From NCBI RefSeq assembly GCF_900197875.1, contig NZ_FZMO01000536.1:1-64000 (forward strand): a stretch of DNA of 64,000 nt, in the 5' to 3' direction. Position 1 is the stretch's first letter, and every line of letters begins with the position of its first letter. The notes below the pieces were generated by a model that saw only the letters and a list, made by a program, of their open reading frames with translations, made no database searches and was not told the origin of the DNA. The translations under genes and the position numbers were made by a program. The DNA comes from Frankia canadensis. Its GTDB lineage: Bacteria > Actinomycetota > Actinomycetes > Frankiales > Frankiaceae. Of the stretch, positions 34,991-47,831 are shown one piece after another.

Positions 34991-37495
34991 TCAGCCGTCC
35001 TGGGCGCCGGCGTCATCGCGGGCGTCGGTGTCCTCCACATCAGCATTGCGCGCCACCCCGACCACCTGCACACCGGACTCCAGATCGATGAGCCGGACGC
35101 CCATCGTCTGCCGCTGGGCACGGCGGACATCCTTGGCGATGGTGCGCAGCACCCCGCCGTTGGAGGCGATCGCGTAGAGCTGGTCGTCCGGATCGACGAC
35201 GAGCGCGCCGACGAGGCCACCGCGAGTCGAGACGATCTTAGCGGTCAGCACCCCCTTGCCGCCGCGGCCCTGCACCGGATACTCGGCCAGCGGCGTCCGC
35301 TTGGCGTATCCACCAGAGGTGGCGACGAGGAGGTCGGCGGTCGAGTCGGGGACGACCACGTCCATCGACAGCAGCTCGTCCTCGGCGTCGAAGCGCATGC
35401 CGATCACGCCGGAGGTGGCCCGTCCCATCGGCCGCAGCTGCTCGTCGTCGGCGTGGAAGCGGATCGACTGGGCGTTGCGGCTGACCAGCAGCAGGTCGTC
35501 GCCGGGGGCGACCAGACGGGCGGCGATGAGCTCGTCGTCGTCACGCAGGTTGATCGCGACGAGGCCGCCGGCCCGGTTGGAGTCGAAGTCGCGCAGCGAG
35601 GTCTTCTTGCACAGCCCGCGCTTGGTGGCGAGCACCAGGTACGGGGCGGCCTCGTAATCCTCGATCGCCATGACCTCGGCGATGCGCTCGTCCTGGCTGA
35701 AGGCGAGGATGTTCGCGACGTGCTGACCCTTGGCCGAGCGGGCCTGCTCGGGCAGCTCGTGCGCCTTCGCCCGGTAGACCCGGCCCTTGTTCGTGAAGAA
35801 CAGCAGCCAGTGGTGGGTCGTGGTGACGAAGAAGTGCTCGACGATGTCGTCCTCGCGCAGGGCCGCGCCCTGCACGCCCTTGCCGCCGCGGCGCTGCGAG
35901 CGGTACAGGTCGGTCTTGGTGCGCTTGGCGTAGCCGCCGCGGGTGACGGTGACGACGACGTCCTCGCGGGCGATCAGGTCCTCGATGGACATGTCGCCCT
36001 CGAACGGCACCAGCCTGGTGCGCCGCTCGTCGCCGTACTTGTCGACGATCTCGGCGAGCTCCTCGCCGATGATCTCACGCTGGCGCCCGGGGGAGGCGAG
36101 GATCGCCTCGAGCTCGGCGATCCGGGCGCGCAGCTCCGCCGCTTCGTCGATGATCCGCTGGCGCTCCAGGGCGGCCAGGCGGCGCAGCTGCATGTCGAGG
36201 ATGGCGGTGGCCTGGATCTCCGACAGCGTGAAGCGTTCCATCAGCTGGCCGCGGGCCGCTTCGGCGGACTCCGCGTTGCGGATGAGGTTGATGACCTCGT
36301 CCAGGTGGTCGAGCGCGATGAGCAGGCCGTCGAGGACGTGCAGCCGTTCGCGCGCCTTGCGCAGTTGGTAACGGGTGCGGCGGACGATCACGTCCACCTG
36401 GTGCTCGACGTAGTAACGGACCATCTGGTCCAGGCGCAGCGTGCGTGGCACCCCGTCGACGATCGCCAGCATGTTGACGCCGAAGGTGTCCTGCAGCTGG
36501 GTGTGCTTGTACAGGTTGTTCAGGACGACCTTGGCGACGGCGTCGCGCTTGAGGTCGATGACCAGGCGCTGGCCGATGCGGGCCGACGTCTCGTCGCGGA
36601 CGTCGGCGATGCCTGTGACCTTGTTGTCACGGACCAGCTCCGCGATCTTCTCCGCGAGGTTGTCCGGGTTGACCTGGTAGGGCAGCTCGGTAACGACGAG
36701 CTGGGTACGACCCTTGTTCTCCTCGACGTTGACCACGGCGCGCATCCGGATGCTGCCTCGCCCGGTGCGATAGGCGTCCTCGATGCCGCCCCGACCGACG
36801 ATCAGGCCGGACGTCGGGAAGTCCGGGCCCTTGATCCGGCCGATGAGCGCCTCGAGCAGCTCCTCGTCGGTCGCGTCGGGGTTGTCGAGCGCCCACTGCA
36901 CGCCGGTGGCGACCTCGCGCAGGTTGTGCGGCGGGATGTTGGTCGCCATTCCGACCGCGATGCCGCCGGCGCCGTTGACCAGCAGGTTCGGGAACCGGCT
37001 GGGCAGGACGAGCGGCTCCTGCGAACGGCCGTCGTAGTTCGGCGCGAAGTCGACGGTCTCCTGGTCGATGTCGCGCAGCATCTCCATGGCCAGCGCCGCC
37101 ATGCGGGCCTCGGTGTACCGCATGGCGGCGGGCGGGTCGTTGCCCGGCGAACCGAAGTTGCCGTTGCCGTCAACCAGCGGATAGCGCAGCGACCAGCTCT
37201 GGGCGAGCCGGACGAGCGTGTCGTAGATCGCCGAGTCGCCGTGGGGGTGGTAGTTACCCATGACGTCCCCGACCACGCGGGAGCACTTGAAGTACCCGCG
37301 GTCCGGGCGATAGCCGCCGTCGTACATGGCGTACAGGACCCGGCGGTGGACGGGCTTGAGCCCGTCCCGGACCTCCGGCAGCGCGCGGCCGACGATGACC
37401 GACATGGCGTAGTCGAGATAGGACCGCTGCATCTCGACTTCGATGCCGATGGGTTCGATGCGGTCGCCGGGGGGAGGCGGTAGGACGTCGACCAC
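34991..37495 (-). CDS. gyrA: DNA gyrase subunit A
   Basis: 834 aa, usual length and without intein. Breakage-reunion domain with [17 protein letters not shown] (quinolone-resistance region, Ser and Asp present), [16 protein letters not shown] and the active-site Tyr in [10 protein letters not shown]; GyrA box [10 protein letters not shown] and six C-terminal blades follow. GTG 37495 is preceded by GGAAGGA. It lies 98 bp downstream of gyrB, with which it forms the A2B2 enzyme that introduces negative supercoils, and it ends in an acidic tail. Confidence 0.98.
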   Translation of the reverse strand: MVDVLPPPPGDRIEPIGIEVEMQRSYLDYAMSVIVGRALPEVRDGLKPVHRRVLYAMYDGGYRPDRGYFKCSRVVGDVMGNYHPHGDSAIYDTLVRLAQSWSLRYPLVDGNGNFGSPGNDPPAAMRYTEARMAALAMEMLRDIDQETVDFAPNYDGRSQEPLVLPSRFPNLLVNGAGGIAVGMATNIPPHNLREVATGVQWALDNPDATDEELLEALIGRIKGPDFPTSGLIVGRGGIEDAYRTGRGSIRMRAVVNVEENKGRTQLVVTELPYQVNPDNLAEKIAELVRDNKVTGIADVRDETSARIGQRLVIDLKRDAVAKVVLNNLYKHTQLQDTFGVNMLAIVDGVPRTLRLDQMVRYYVEHQVDVIVRRTRYQLRKARERLHVLDGLLIALDHLDEVINLIRNAESAEAARGQLMERFTLSEIQATAILDMQLRRLAALERQRIIDEAAELRARIAELEAILASPGRQREIIGEELAEIVDKYGDERRTRLVPFEGDMSIEDLIAREDVVVTVTRGGYAKRTKTDLYRSQRRGGKGVQGAALREDDIVEHFFVTTTHHWLLFFTNKGRVYRAKAHELPEQARSAKGQHVANILAFSQDERIAEVMAIEDYEAAPYLVLATKRGLCKKTSLRDFDSNRAGGLVAINLRDDDELIAARLVAPGDDLLLVSRNAQSIRFHADDEQLRPMGRATSGVIGMRFDAEDELLSMDVVVPDSTADLLVATSGGYAKRTPLAEYPVQGRGGKGVLTAKIVSTRGGLVGALVVDPDDQLYAIASNGGVLRTIAKDVRRAQRQTMGVRLIDLESGVQVVGVARNADVEDTDARDDAGAQDG

Positions 37496-37593
37496 GGGGT
37501 CCTTCCAGGGCAGAGGGATTCAGTTGGTCAGGGGGACCCGGCGCTCGCCCCGCGAGCGCACGGGCCCAGGACACGCGGAGCTGTCCGGGACGC

Positions 37594-39723
<2,130 letters not shown>

Positions 39724-40590
39724 TCAGCCGTAGGTGTCCCGGGGGCCGCGGCCGCTGGTGCGGATCGGGCCATGCCGCCAGGACGGCGCCGTCGGGCCGC
39801 GCACGGTGATCCGCCGGACCGCCTGCGGGCCGAGTTCCCGCGACAGGATGCCGAGAATCTGCCGGGACAGCATCCGCAGCTGGGTCGCCCACGCCGTCGA
39901 CTCGGCGACGAGTTCCAGGTGTCCGTCCACCAGCGACACGGGCGTGCAGTGCTCGGCGATGTCCGGGCCGACGATGACGTCCCACCGGGAGATCACGCCC
40001 GCGTCGGCCGCCTGCTCCTGCCAGCCGCGGGCGGCGAGCAGCCGGGTGATCGCCGGGCCGAAGGCGACCGGATCCCGCCATTCCCGGCCCGGGCTCGCGA
40101 TGCCCGGCAGCCGCCGCCGGCGGGGAGGCTGATCCTCGTCGCCCGCCCACGACCGCCGCCGACCGACGCCGCCGGTGCCGGTGCCGCCGAACGGACGGCC
40201 GGGGCCGCCTGCGTCCCCGGCGCCGCCCTGCGAGCCCGCGCGGCCGTCACCCGCGGAACCATCGCCTGAGCCGGGCGCACCGTCGACGCCGCGTCCGGGG
40301 CGACCCGCCTCATCGTCACCGCTGCTGGCGACGCCGGCGGCGGAACCACCACGGGAACCGCCGGCGGAGCCGCGTCCGAACCCGCCGCGGACCGCGCCAC
40401 CGGGACGCCGGCCGCGCGCGCGTTCCCGCGAGTCGCGCTTCGCCTGAGCGAGGATCTCCCGGGCCAGGTCGCCGCCCCGTCCAGGGGACGCCGGTGCCGG
40501 CGTGGCGGCCGCGGCCTCGCGCCCAGCTGTGCTCCCAGCGGGGGGCGGGTCACGTGGTTCCAGCGGCGGACCAGGTGGTTCAGCCGGCAC
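39724..40590 (-). CDS. dciA: DUF721 protein, DciA-like replicative helicase loader
   Basis: 288 aa. The conserved DUF721 domain is C-terminal ([59 protein letters not shown]); DciA proteins help load DnaB at origins, which fits its place between recF and gyrB, the position of Rv0004 in mycobacteria. About 150 residues of Gly/Ser/Arg-rich disorder separate it from the N-terminus. I chose GTG 40590 because CGGAGG lies 6 nt upstream; it overlaps recF by 11 nt. Confidence 0.88.
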   Translation of the reverse strand: MPAEPPGPPLEPRDPPPAGSTAGREAAAATPAPASPGRGGDLAREILAQAKRDSRERARGRRPGGAVRGGFGRGSAGGSRGGSAAGVASSGDDEAGRPGRGVDGAPGSGDGSAGDGRAGSQGGAGDAGGPGRPFGGTGTGGVGRRRSWAGDEDQPPRRRRLPGIASPGREWRDPVAFGPAITRLLAARGWQEQAADAGVISRWDVIVGPDIAEHCTPVSLVDGHLELVAESTAWATQLRMLSRQILGILSRELGPQAVRRITVRGPTAPSWRHGPIRTSGRGPRDTYG

Positions 40591-41737
40591 GGCGGACCTC
40601 CGAATCGGCGACATGGAAGCGGGTACCGGCGAGCTCCGCCGGCACGTCCGACTCGACGGCGGCCGTCACCAGCACCTGCTCGGCGGGGGCGACGAGCTCG
40701 GCCAGGCGGGCACGGCGCCGCGTGTCCAGCTCGGCGAAGACGTCGTCGAGCAGCAGGACCGGCTCCCGGTCGTCGGCACGCAGCAGGTCGAACGAGGCGA
40801 GCCGGAGGGCGAGGGCCAGCGACCAGGACTCGCCGTGGCTCGCGTATCCGCGGGCCGGGCGGGCGGCGATCGACAGCAGCAGATCGTCCCGATGCGGGCC
40901 GACGAGGGTCATCCCACGCTCGATCTCCCGCGCTCGGGCGGCCGCGAGCGCGGCGTGGATCGCCTCGGCCAGAGCCGTCCGGTCGGGCACCGCCGCGGCG
41001 GGCAGGTCCGGCCCGGCGCCGCCCTCGGGGAGCGGGACGCTGGACCGGTACTCGAGCGCCACCGGCGAGGACGCCCCGGCCACCGCCGTGTAGGCGTCGG
41101 CCACCGCGGGGCGCAACGCCTCGACGAGGGCGAGCCGGGCCGCGAGCAGCTCGGCGCCGTGGGTGGCCAGGTAGCCGTCCCAGACCTCGAGCGTGCGCAG
41201 ATCGCCCCGGCCGCCGGCGCGCCGCGCCGCCCCGGCGGTGCGCAGCAGCGTCGAGCGCTGACGGACCACCCGGTCGTAGTCGGCGAGTACCGCCGCCATC
41301 CGCGGGGCACGGGCGACGAGCAGATCGTCGAGGAACTGCCGCCGCCCGGCGGGGTCTCCCTTGACCAGCGCGAGGTCCTCCGGGGCGAACAGGACGACGC
41401 ACAGCAGGCCGAGCACGTCCCGCGTGCGGGAGACGGGGGCGCGGTTCAGCCGGGCCCGGTTCGCCCGCCCCGGCACGATCTCCAGCTCGACCAGCGCCGC
41501 CCGGTCCCCGCGGACGATCCGGGCGCGCACGATCGCCTGTTCGGCACCGTCGCGGACCAGTGGCGCGTCGCCGGCGACGCGGTGGCTGGCCAGTGTCGCG
41601 ACGTAGCCGATCGCCTCGATCAGGTTCGTCTTGCCCTGACCGTTGCCGCCGATGAAGGTGACCGCCCCGGGACCGAGCGTGAGGTCGAGGGCCGGGTAGG
41701 AGCGGAAGTCGACGAGGGACAGATGCGTGAGATGCAC
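40580..41737 (-). CDS. recF: DNA replication and repair protein RecF
   Basis: 385 aa SMC-like ATPase that helps load RecA at gaps. Walker [20 protein letters not shown] near the N-terminus, and the late signature and Walker B in [18 protein letters not shown] and [17 protein letters not shown]. It starts at GTG 41737, one base after the dnaN stop, and overlaps dciA at its 3' end: a compact dnaN-recF-dciA transcription unit. gnd, which separates dnaN and recF in some actinobacteria, is absent. Confidence 0.96.
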   Translation of the reverse strand: MHLTHLSLVDFRSYPALDLTLGPGAVTFIGGNGQGKTNLIEAIGYVATLASHRVAGDAPLVRDGAEQAIVRARIVRGDRAALVELEIVPGRANRARLNRAPVSRTRDVLGLLCVVLFAPEDLALVKGDPAGRRQFLDDLLVARAPRMAAVLADYDRVVRQRSTLLRTAGAARRAGGRGDLRTLEVWDGYLATHGAELLAARLALVEALRPAVADAYTAVAGASSPVALEYRSSVPLPEGGAGPDLPAAAVPDRTALAEAIHAALAAARAREIERGMTLVGPHRDDLLLSIAARPARGYASHGESWSLALALRLASFDLLRADDREPVLLLDDVFAELDTRRRARLAELVAPAEQVLVTAAVESDVPAELAGTRFHVADSEVRRAG

Positions 41738-41738
41738 G

Positions 41739-42926
41739 TCACCCGTTGAGGCGGATCGGCATGAGCAGGTAGCGGTAGTCGGGCAGCTCGCCGTCCTCGT
41801 CCGCGGCCTTGCCGGTGAGGATCGCTGGCTTGTTCGCCGCCACGGTCGGGTCGTCGGCGCTGGCGAAGCCGATCCGCACGACGTCGGACTCCAGTGCGCC
41901 CAGCGCGTCCAGCAGGTAGGACGGGTTGAACGCGACCGCGAGCTCCGGCCCGTCGTAGGTCAGTGGGAGGGTCTCGGTCGCCTGGGCCTCGCCACCCGTG
42001 CCGGCTTCCAGGACGAGGTGGTCGGGCGAGAACAACAGCTGCACCGGCGCCGTCTTCGCCGCGACCAGCGCGACCCGGCGTACCGCCTCCTGCAGCGGGG
42101 CGATCTCCAGCTGGGCGATCAGCGGCGAGCTGTCCGGCAGCAGTTTGCGGTAGGGCGGGAACTGGCCCTCGAGCAGCCGGGTGGTCGTCTGCCGGGTGGA
42201 GCCGGCGAAGCCGGCGAGGGTCTCACCGGAGGGGCCCGTACCCAGCGCGATGGACACCTCGACCCCGGCGCCGGACAGCGACTTCGCCGTGTCCAGCAGC
42301 GTGCGGGCCGGCACGAGCGCGACCGTGACGGGGGCGCCCGCGGCGTCGTCCTCGCCAGTGCTCTCCTCGGTCGGTCGCCACTTCAGCGTGCGGACCGCCA
42401 GCCGGTAGCGGTCGGTGGCGGCGAGGGTGAGCGTGTCGCCCTCGATCTCGATGCGGACGCCGGTGAGGACCGGCAGCGTGTCGTCCCGGCCGGCGGCGAT
42501 CGCGACCTGGGCGACGGCGGCGGCGAAGGCCGATCCCTCGATGTGCCCGGTGACGGGCGGCATGCCCGGCAGCCCGGGGTAGTCGTCCACCGGCAGCATC
42601 GGCAGCGCGAAGCGGGCGTTCCCACAGGTGATGACGAGCCTGGTGCCGTCGATCGCAAGGTCGACCGGAGCCGCGGGCAGCGCGCGGGTGATCTCCGCGA
42701 GCAGCTTGCCGTTGACGAGGGCGCGTCCCTCCTCCGACACGGTCGCGTGCACCGTGCTCTGGGCGGCCACCTCGTAGTCGTAGGCGGCGACCTTGAGCAT
42801 GGGGCCGGTGGCGTCGAGCAGGAGTCCCGACAGCACCTGCAACTGGGTGGTCGGCCGGCTCGGCAGCGTGCGGGCGGTCCAGGCGACCGCCTCGGTGAAT
42901 TCGTCCCGTTCCACCCGGAACTTCAT
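41739..42926 (-). CDS. dnaN: DNA polymerase III beta subunit (sliding clamp)
   Basis: 395 aa beta clamp with the three repeated domains ([57 protein letters not shown]) and the terminal [12 protein letters not shown]. The ring tethers replicative polymerase to DNA. ATG 42926 with AGGAGG-like sequence (GGAGGGG region) upstream. It is separated from dnaA by the 1.2-kb oriC and is co-directional with it. Confidence 0.98.
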   Translation of the reverse strand: MKFRVERDEFTEAVAWTARTLPSRPTTQLQVLSGLLLDATGPMLKVAAYDYEVAAQSTVHATVSEEGRALVNGKLLAEITRALPAAPVDLAIDGTRLVITCGNARFALPMLPVDDYPGLPGMPPVTGHIEGSAFAAAVAQVAIAAGRDDTLPVLTGVRIEIEGDTLTLAATDRYRLAVRTLKWRPTEESTGEDDAAGAPVTVALVPARTLLDTAKSLSGAGVEVSIALGTGPSGETLAGFAGSTRQTTTRLLEGQFPPYRKLLPDSSPLIAQLEIAPLQEAVRRVALVAAKTAPVQLLFSPDHLVLEAGTGGEAQATETLPLTYDGPELAVAFNPSYLLDALGALESDVVRIGFASADDPTVAANKPAILTGKAADEDGELPDYRYLLMPIRLNG

Positions 42927-44132
42927 GGTTAGCCCCTCCTGTCGTTCCCTCCGGTGTTCGGAGTCAGTCCGTCGGGAACACCGATCAGCATCCCAGAGTG
43001 CCAGGAGGCATCGGCGAGCGGCCGACGCCGTTGCGGACGCTTACTCGGAGCCCACGAAGTGGCACAGAAGGCGGCGATTCGCGATCTTGAAAAGTTGTCC
43101 ACACCCCCTAGTACTTTCAGTTTTTGATCTTTCTAGGAGAGATCTCTTTTAGTGGTGGTAGTAGGGCCTGTGGATGCTGGGGATAACTCACGTTTTCGCA
43201 GGTCAGAGGCCCATCGGACCGGTGCAAATCCTGTGGGTGGCGCTGTGGGTTCGCGCAGTGGATATCCACACTCCAAGGCGCTGTCCCCAGGGACCACGTT
43301 GTCCCTCCACAGGCGATCCCCCGGTTGTCCACAGGCTGTCCACGCCTTCTTCCACCGGCTGCGCCAGACGCTGTCCACAAGGTTTTCCACAAGCTGTGGG
43401 CGGAACCACCCAGTGGGCTCGAGGCATCCACACGCTCCATCCGGTGGACGCGTCGCCGCATCCCGAACGCCGCCCTCCGCGACCCACGACCCGCGCCCAC
43501 GACCCGCGCCCGCCAGGCGCGATCGGTCAGCCTCCACCGCCCCGCACGCTCCCGGGCGCAGCCGTGCGCGCCCAGCCCGGGAGCGGCGAGACAGTCAGGG
43601 AGTCGGAGCCCATGATCCCGCTGCCGCTGCCAGAAGGACGAGTAAGGGGCGGCCTTCCCGTAGGCGGGAAGTGCCTGCGACTGACAGCGGCACCGTGTCG
43701 CGAACACCGCCTGCCGTGTCCGGTTTGCCCCCGAATTCGCGACACGGACCGCCGCGAAGTGGCCATCACGCTGCCATGACCCGCCGCCCGGCGGTGACCA
43801 TGAAGATCACTGACGGTCGCGGCGCAGCACGCTCGGACGCCAAGCGGACGTGGTGGCCAGGCAGGCCTGGGACCCCAGGAAGTTCCCCAGGTGTGGATAT
43901 CGGTGGTGGACAAAACGACCGCCAGACGGCGCGCCCGGTGTGTGCGCCGGGCGCGGACGGGACGTGCCGAGCGCGCGCCGTACGGCAGGCGCGCAGGGAT
44001 GCCGCACGAGGCGTGATGCGCAGGCCGCAACGGCGCGAAGGTCGTCGTCGCGCGGTCTCCTGGTCGCGCGGTCCTGGATGCCGCCCGGGTGGTGTGGAGG
44101 CGCGTGCGGGTGCCGCCCGCGTAGCGGGACCG
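42927..44132. other. oriC: Chromosomal replication origin oriC (dnaN-dnaA intergenic region)
   Basis: The 1.2-kb non-coding region between dnaN and dnaA has two perfect DnaA boxes (TTGTCCACA at 43095 and 43325), one-mismatch boxes at 43178, 43262, 43371, 43383, 43892 and 43905, and several two-mismatch ones. The most AT-rich stretch (about 43072-43150, with TTTTTGATCTTTCTAG) is the likely unwinding element, next to the 43095 box. Arrangement and position are those of actinobacterial oriC. The open frames across it on both strands look like composition shadows. Confidence 0.93.
43072..43150. other. Candidate DNA-unwinding element of oriC
   Basis: This short AT-rich patch (GATCTTGAAAAG, then AGTACTTTCAGTTTTTGATC and GATCTCTTTTAG) contrasts with >65% GC around it and abuts the perfect DnaA box at 43095. 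Confidence 0.55.
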
Positions 44133-45758
44133 TCAGGCCCGGCGGGCCTGGACGCGGATGCGGTTGGTCAGCTCGGTTACCTGGTTGTAGATGGCGCGCC
44201 GCTCGGCCATCAGGCCGCGGATCTTGCGGTCGGCATGCATGACGGTCGTGTGGTCACGGTTGCCGAAGTGCTGGCCGATCTTCGGCAGGGACAGGTCCGT
44301 CAGCTCCCGGCAGAGGTACATCGCGATCTGGCGGGCCGTCACCAGCACGCGGCTGCGGGAGGTGCCGCACAGGTCGTCCATGGAGACGCCGAAGTACGCG
44401 GCGGTCGCGTTCATGATCTCGATGGCGGTGATGTCGGGGTTGCCGGCATCGGGGATGAGGTCCCGCAGGACGATCTCGGCGAGGGTGCGGTCGACGTGCG
44501 ACTTGTTCAGGCTCGCGAACGCGGCGACCCGGATGAGGGCACCCTCGAGCTCGCGGATGTTGCGCTCGATGTGGGTGGCGATGTACTCGAGCACGTCCGG
44601 CGGCACCGGCAGGCGCTCGGTCGCGGCCTTCTTGGAGAGGATCGCGATGCGGGTCTCCAGGTCGGGCGGGGTGATGTCGGTCATCAGGCCCCACTCGAAC
44701 CGGCTGCGCAGCCGGTCCTCGAGGGCGGACAGCTGCTTGGGCGAGCGGTCCGAGCTGATGACGATCTGCTTCTCGCCGTCGTGCAGGACGTTGAAGGTGT
44801 GGAAGAACTCCTCCTGCGTCCGCTCCTTGTTCTCCAGGAACTGGATGTCGTCGACGAGCAGGACGTCGATGTCCCGATAGCGGCGCTGGAAGGCCTGCTG
44901 GCGGTCGTCCCGGATCGAGTTGATGAAGTCGTTGGTGAACTCCTCGGAGCTCACGTACTTCACCCGGGTGTTCGGGTACAGCTTCAGGGTGTAGTGCCCG
45001 ATGGCGTGCAGCAGGTGCGTCTTGCCGAGTCCCGAGTCGCCGTAGATGAACAGCGGGTTGTAGGCCTTCGCCGGCGCCTCCGCGACGGCCACCGCGGCCG
45101 CGTGCGGGAAGCGGTTGCTGTCCCCGATGACGAACGTCTCGAAGATGTAGCGGGGGTTCAGCCTTGCCTGGGTGGGTTCGGTCTCGACCGGCGCGGGCTC
45201 GCGGCCGAGGCCCGCGCCCACCCGCATCGCAGGCGCGCCCTCGCCGGACTCGGGGAAGGGCAGCTCGCCGTTGACCGGTGCCGCGCCCCGGCGGCCCGCC
45301 TTCGCGGCGGCCGGGGCATCGTCCGATCCGCGCTCGCGGCCCGCATCACCGGGCTGGCCCCCGTCACCCGAAGGGGTGTCCTCCCGCGAACGGTCACCCT
45401 CGTCCGGGCGGACGATGCGGATCGGCCCGCTCATCGGTTCCGGGTCGGGCAGGTGCTCGACGGTGACCGCCACCCGGATCTCGCGTCCATAGGCTGTGGA
45501 CAAAGCTGTGGACAAGAAGGGGCGCAGGCGCGAGTCGAGTAGCTCCTTGGTGAACTCGTTCGGCGCGGCCAGCAGCGCCGTGTCCTGGACCAGGCCGAGC
45601 GGGCGGGTCAGCCGCAGCCATGCGCGCTGCTGCGCGGACAGCGCACCGTCGGCGACCCCGGAGACGGCCTGGCGCCAGACCGCGGCCAGGTCCGGGTCAC
45701 CCGCGGGCTCGTCTCCGAACGGTAGACCGGCGACGGAGTCGGCGCGGAGGTTGGACAC
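44133..45758 (-). CDS. dnaA: Chromosomal replication initiator DnaA
   Basis: 541 aa. Domain I is N-terminal ([20 protein letters not shown]), followed by a long acidic/Gly linker typical of actinobacteria. The AAA+ domain has [18 protein letters not shown] and [20 protein letters not shown]; domain IV ends with the DnaA signature [20 protein letters not shown]. The start GTG 45758 has GAGGAG 5 nt upstream. The longer frame to 45899 would add 47 residues without a ribosome site. Two perfect DnaA boxes, 12 bp apart, lie inside the coding sequence at 45495 and 45507. Confidence 0.98.
   Translation of the reverse strand: MSNLRADSVAGLPFGDEPAGDPDLAAVWRQAVSGVADGALSAQQRAWLRLTRPLGLVQDTALLAAPNEFTKELLDSRLRPFLSTALSTAYGREIRVAVTVEHLPDPEPMSGPIRIVRPDEGDRSREDTPSGDGGQPGDAGRERGSDDAPAAAKAGRRGAAPVNGELPFPESGEGAPAMRVGAGLGREPAPVETEPTQARLNPRYIFETFVIGDSNRFPHAAAVAVAEAPAKAYNPLFIYGDSGLGKTHLLHAIGHYTLKLYPNTRVKYVSSEEFTNDFINSIRDDRQQAFQRRYRDIDVLLVDDIQFLENKERTQEEFFHTFNVLHDGEKQIVISSDRSPKQLSALEDRLRSRFEWGLMTDITPPDLETRIAILSKKAATERLPVPPDVLEYIATHIERNIRELEGALIRVAAFASLNKSHVDRTLAEIVLRDLIPDAGNPDITAIEIMNATAAYFGVSMDDLCGTSRSRVLVTARQIAMYLCRELTDLSLPKIGQHFGNRDHTTVMHADRKIRGLMAERRAIYNQVTELTNRIRVQARRA
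45495..45515 (+). promoter_or_regulatory. Pair of perfect DnaA boxes inside dnaA
   Basis: TGTGGACAA occurs at 45495-45503 and 45507-45515, same orientation, 12-bp period. They lie about 250 bp into the dnaA coding sequence and encode the repeated STALSTA residues. They may contribute to autoregulation or to the origin. Confidence 0.5.
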
Positions 45759-46619
45759 GGGGGCTCCTCGGGCAGTTCGGTACGGTTTGCGGGTGCTGCG
45801 GTCCCACGTGTGGGGAATCAGGTCGCGGATGCTGTTGTGGTCCTGGTCAGGTAGCGACCGGGATACCTCGTCCCGATGGTTCTCCACATCGTCGTCCACA
45901 GCCTGTGTATGGACGCGGCAGGGCCTCCGGCGTGGCGCACCGGCTCACCGCCCGGGACCGTCCCCTGCCTGACGACGTCGCCCGGATCCGTCGCGGCCCC
46001 ACGCCGAACGCCCTCTCCACAGGCGTTTTCCACAGGTCGGGGTGCACCGAGCCGACGGTTCGCACCGCGCGCGGGCCGGGCTGGCATCGTCCGGCACCCG
46101 CGTGCGGGTGATGTCGCACCCAGGATCGTAAGACGCGGCCCACGGCGCCGTGCCGGGGATGCCGCCACGCGAACCGAGCGCGCCCGAGTGTGCACACGAC
46201 GGGTCACCATGAAGACCTGACACCGGATTGTGTGGCATTTGCTTACCAGCAGTCATCGCGGTGGGTCTGGTGCGGTGCCCCGGCCGGCCGGGGGTACGCG
46301 GCGCGCGGCCGCCGCGCCGGGGCGAGCGCGCGGACCGGTGCGCCGACCGGCGCGAGCCCGGGCGGATGACGGTGGACCTCCGCGGCCAGGCCCTGGTCAC
46401 GAGCCCGGCTCGGTGGCCCGCGGGCCCGGGCGCGGGGACGGCGGACGGTGGGGACCGTCCGCGGGCGTTGGCATGTGTACGCTAGGTCGAACCGCGGTGT
46501 TAGACCGCTTCGTTTGTCGTGGGATGTGCTCATGCGGGCCGTGTGGTGTGGCTCACGCGGGCTGCCCACCTGGCTCCGGAGCGCACCGCCCGCGTCCATC
46601 CTGCAGACGGAGTACCCAC
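45759..46619. other. Divergent dnaA-rpmH intergenic region
   Basis: No gene is supported in these 861 bases. One-mismatch DnaA boxes are at 45880 (TTCTCCACA), 45892 (TCGTCCACA) and 46026 (TTTTCCACA), so dnaA autoregulation and extension of the origin are plausible. A hairpin (GCGGACGGT/ACCGTCCGC, 46441-46462) precedes a TACGCT -10-like box at 46478 that may belong to an rpmH promoter. Confidence 0.55.
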
Positions 46620-46757
46620 GTGAGTAAGCGCACCTTCCAGCCGAACAACCGCCGGCGGGCCCGCACGCACGGGTTCCGGCTGCGTATGCGCACCCGCGCC
46701 GGCCGTGCGATCATCTCCGCCCGTCGACGCAAGGGCCGCAGCGAACTCTCCGCCTGA
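46620..46757 (+). CDS. rpmH: 50S ribosomal protein L34
   Basis: 45 aa, the full family length: [20 protein letters not shown] then [23 protein letters not shown] 46620 has GGAG 7 nt upstream; the open frame reaching back to 46230 is not coding. First gene of the rpmH-rnpA-yidD-yidC-jag run, divergent from dnaA. Confidence 0.96.
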   Translation: MSKRTFQPNNRRRARTHGFRLRMRTRAGRAIISARRRKGRSELSA

Positions 46758-46785
46758 CGGCGGGTTCCTGCTGTACCCGGCTGAG

Positions 46786-47190
46786 ATGCTTCCCGAGGGG
46801 TCCCGCGTCCGGACGAGGGACGATCATGCTCGTGTGGGCACCGCGGGACGGCGGACTCGCTCTGGTCCACTGGTTGTCCACAGCCTGTGGACAACCAGTG
46901 GAGATCCGCCGCGCGCGGGTTTCGTCGTGGGGCGCCGTGTCGGCAAGGCCGTGGTGCGCAACCGCGTGCGGCGTCGGCTGCGCGAGCAGGTGCGCCAGCG
47001 GCTCGACCGTCTCCCAGCTGGGACGATGGTGGTCGTCCGCGCCCTGCCGGACGCGGCCACGGCCAGCTCGGATCGTCTCGGCCATGCGCTGGACGAGGCG
47101 TTCGAGCGGGCGGGGCGCATTCCACTTCCACCGGGCCGCGGTGGCCATGGTGGCCGCAGCGCCGGGCCGGCAGTCGGGAGCCCACGATGA
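46786..47190 (+). CDS. rnpA: Ribonuclease P protein component
   Basis: 134 aa basic protein subunit that supports RNase P RNA in processing tRNA 5' ends. It starts [20 protein letters not shown] at ATG 46786 and carries the family core [18 protein letters not shown] and [20 protein letters not shown] (RNR motif). The longer open frame starts at 46705 inside rpmH and is not used. The stop overlaps the yidD start (ATGA). A 33-bp perfect DNA palindrome with two DnaA boxes lies within the coding sequence (46868-46900), in the segment encoding [12 protein letters not shown]. Confidence 0.95.
   Translation: MLPEGSRVRTRDDHARVGTAGRRTRSGPLVVHSLWTTSGDPPRAGFVVGRRVGKAVVRNRVRRRLREQVRQRLDRLPAGTMVVVRALPDAATASSDRLGHALDEAFERAGRIPLPPGRGGHGGRSAGPAVGSPR
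46868..46900. repeat. 33-bp perfect palindrome with inverted DnaA boxes inside rnpA
   Basis: Two 16-bp arms (46868-46883 and 46885-46900) around one base are perfectly complementary; each arm contains a DnaA box (TTGTCCACA at 46874, TGTGGACAA at 46886). It lies inside rnpA and could form a hairpin in mRNA or a paired DnaA site on DNA. Confidence 0.85.
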
Positions 47191-47819
47191 GCGTCTGGTC
47201 GGTCCTGCTGCCGGTGCTCGCCGGCGCCGCCGCGATAGATCTCGCGCTGGCGTCCCGGCTGGCCCGCCGGTACCTGCCCGCCGTGGCCCGTACCCCGGCC
47301 GGCTCTGTGCGCGGCCCCCTGGCCTGGGCGCTCGCCGGACTCGTGCGGCTGTATCGGGCCGCGTGGTCGGGCCGCAACGCCGGCATGTGCCGGTTCGAGC
47401 CGTCCTGCAGCGCCTATGCGCTGACCGCGGTGCGGCGGCACGGCGGGGTGCGGGGCGGCGCGCTGGCGCTCGTCCGGCTCCTGCGCTGTCAGCCGCTGTC
47501 CGCCGGGGGCTACGACCCGGTGCCGGGAACTGGCCATGACCCCGTGCCGGGAGAGCCGCCGTCGGTTGTGAACGGTGGTCAGCCGGGCGGACGCCCGGAC
47601 GTCGCGGCGACGGCGCCTGGCGTGGGTTCGGGAACCCGCGCGGGGTCCGGAGTCGTTCGCGACCAGAGGGGGGTGACGGCCGGACCCGCGCGCAGCCGCG
47701 GGACGGACGTGCCCGCACACACCGGTGCCGCCGCGTCGGCCCACAGACGTGGCTTCTCGTCTCCGGCCACGGGGACGCGTGCCGAGATCGTCGGTCCCGG
47801 TCGCGGACCGTGGGCGTGA
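47187..47819 (+). CDS. yidD: Membrane protein insertion efficiency factor YidD, extended
   Basis: 210 aa; typical YidD proteins are about 70-120 aa. The core [40 protein letters not shown] and GGYDPVP is intact. An N-terminal hydrophobic stretch ([20 protein letters not shown]) and a long disordered Gly/Pro/Arg C-terminal tail are added. YidD assists YidC-dependent insertion, and the gene sits between rnpA (ATGA overlap) and yidC (12 nt gap), as in most bacteria. Confidence 0.93.
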   Translation: MSVWSVLLPVLAGAAAIDLALASRLARRYLPAVARTPAGSVRGPLAWALAGLVRLYRAAWSGRNAGMCRFEPSCSAYALTAVRRHGGVRGGALALVRLLRCQPLSAGGYDPVPGTGHDPVPGEPPSVVNGGQPGGRPDVAATAPGVGSGTRAGSGVVRDQRGVTAGPARSRGTDVPAHTGAAASAHRRGFSSPATGTRAEIVGPGRGPWA

Positions 47820-47831
47820 GGAGTCAGAACG

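Noticed and set aside
33938-37483. A 1181-codon plus-strand open frame antisense to DUF3566 and gyrA
   Set aside because: It is a composition shadow of the strongly biased gyrA codons; it has no domains or ribosome site, while gyrA on the other strand is certain.
43195-43245. Sequence resembling a tRNA T-arm (GGTGCAAATCC) within oriC
   Set aside because: No acceptor or anticodon stem can be formed around it.
43152-44130. Plus-strand open frame across oriC
   Set aside because: No domains and inconsistent codon bias; the region is explained by DnaA boxes and the unwinding element.
46230-46619. Upstream extension of rpmH to 175 codons
   Set aside because: L34 is 44-47 residues in nearly all bacteria and the internal GTG 46620 has a proper ribosome site.
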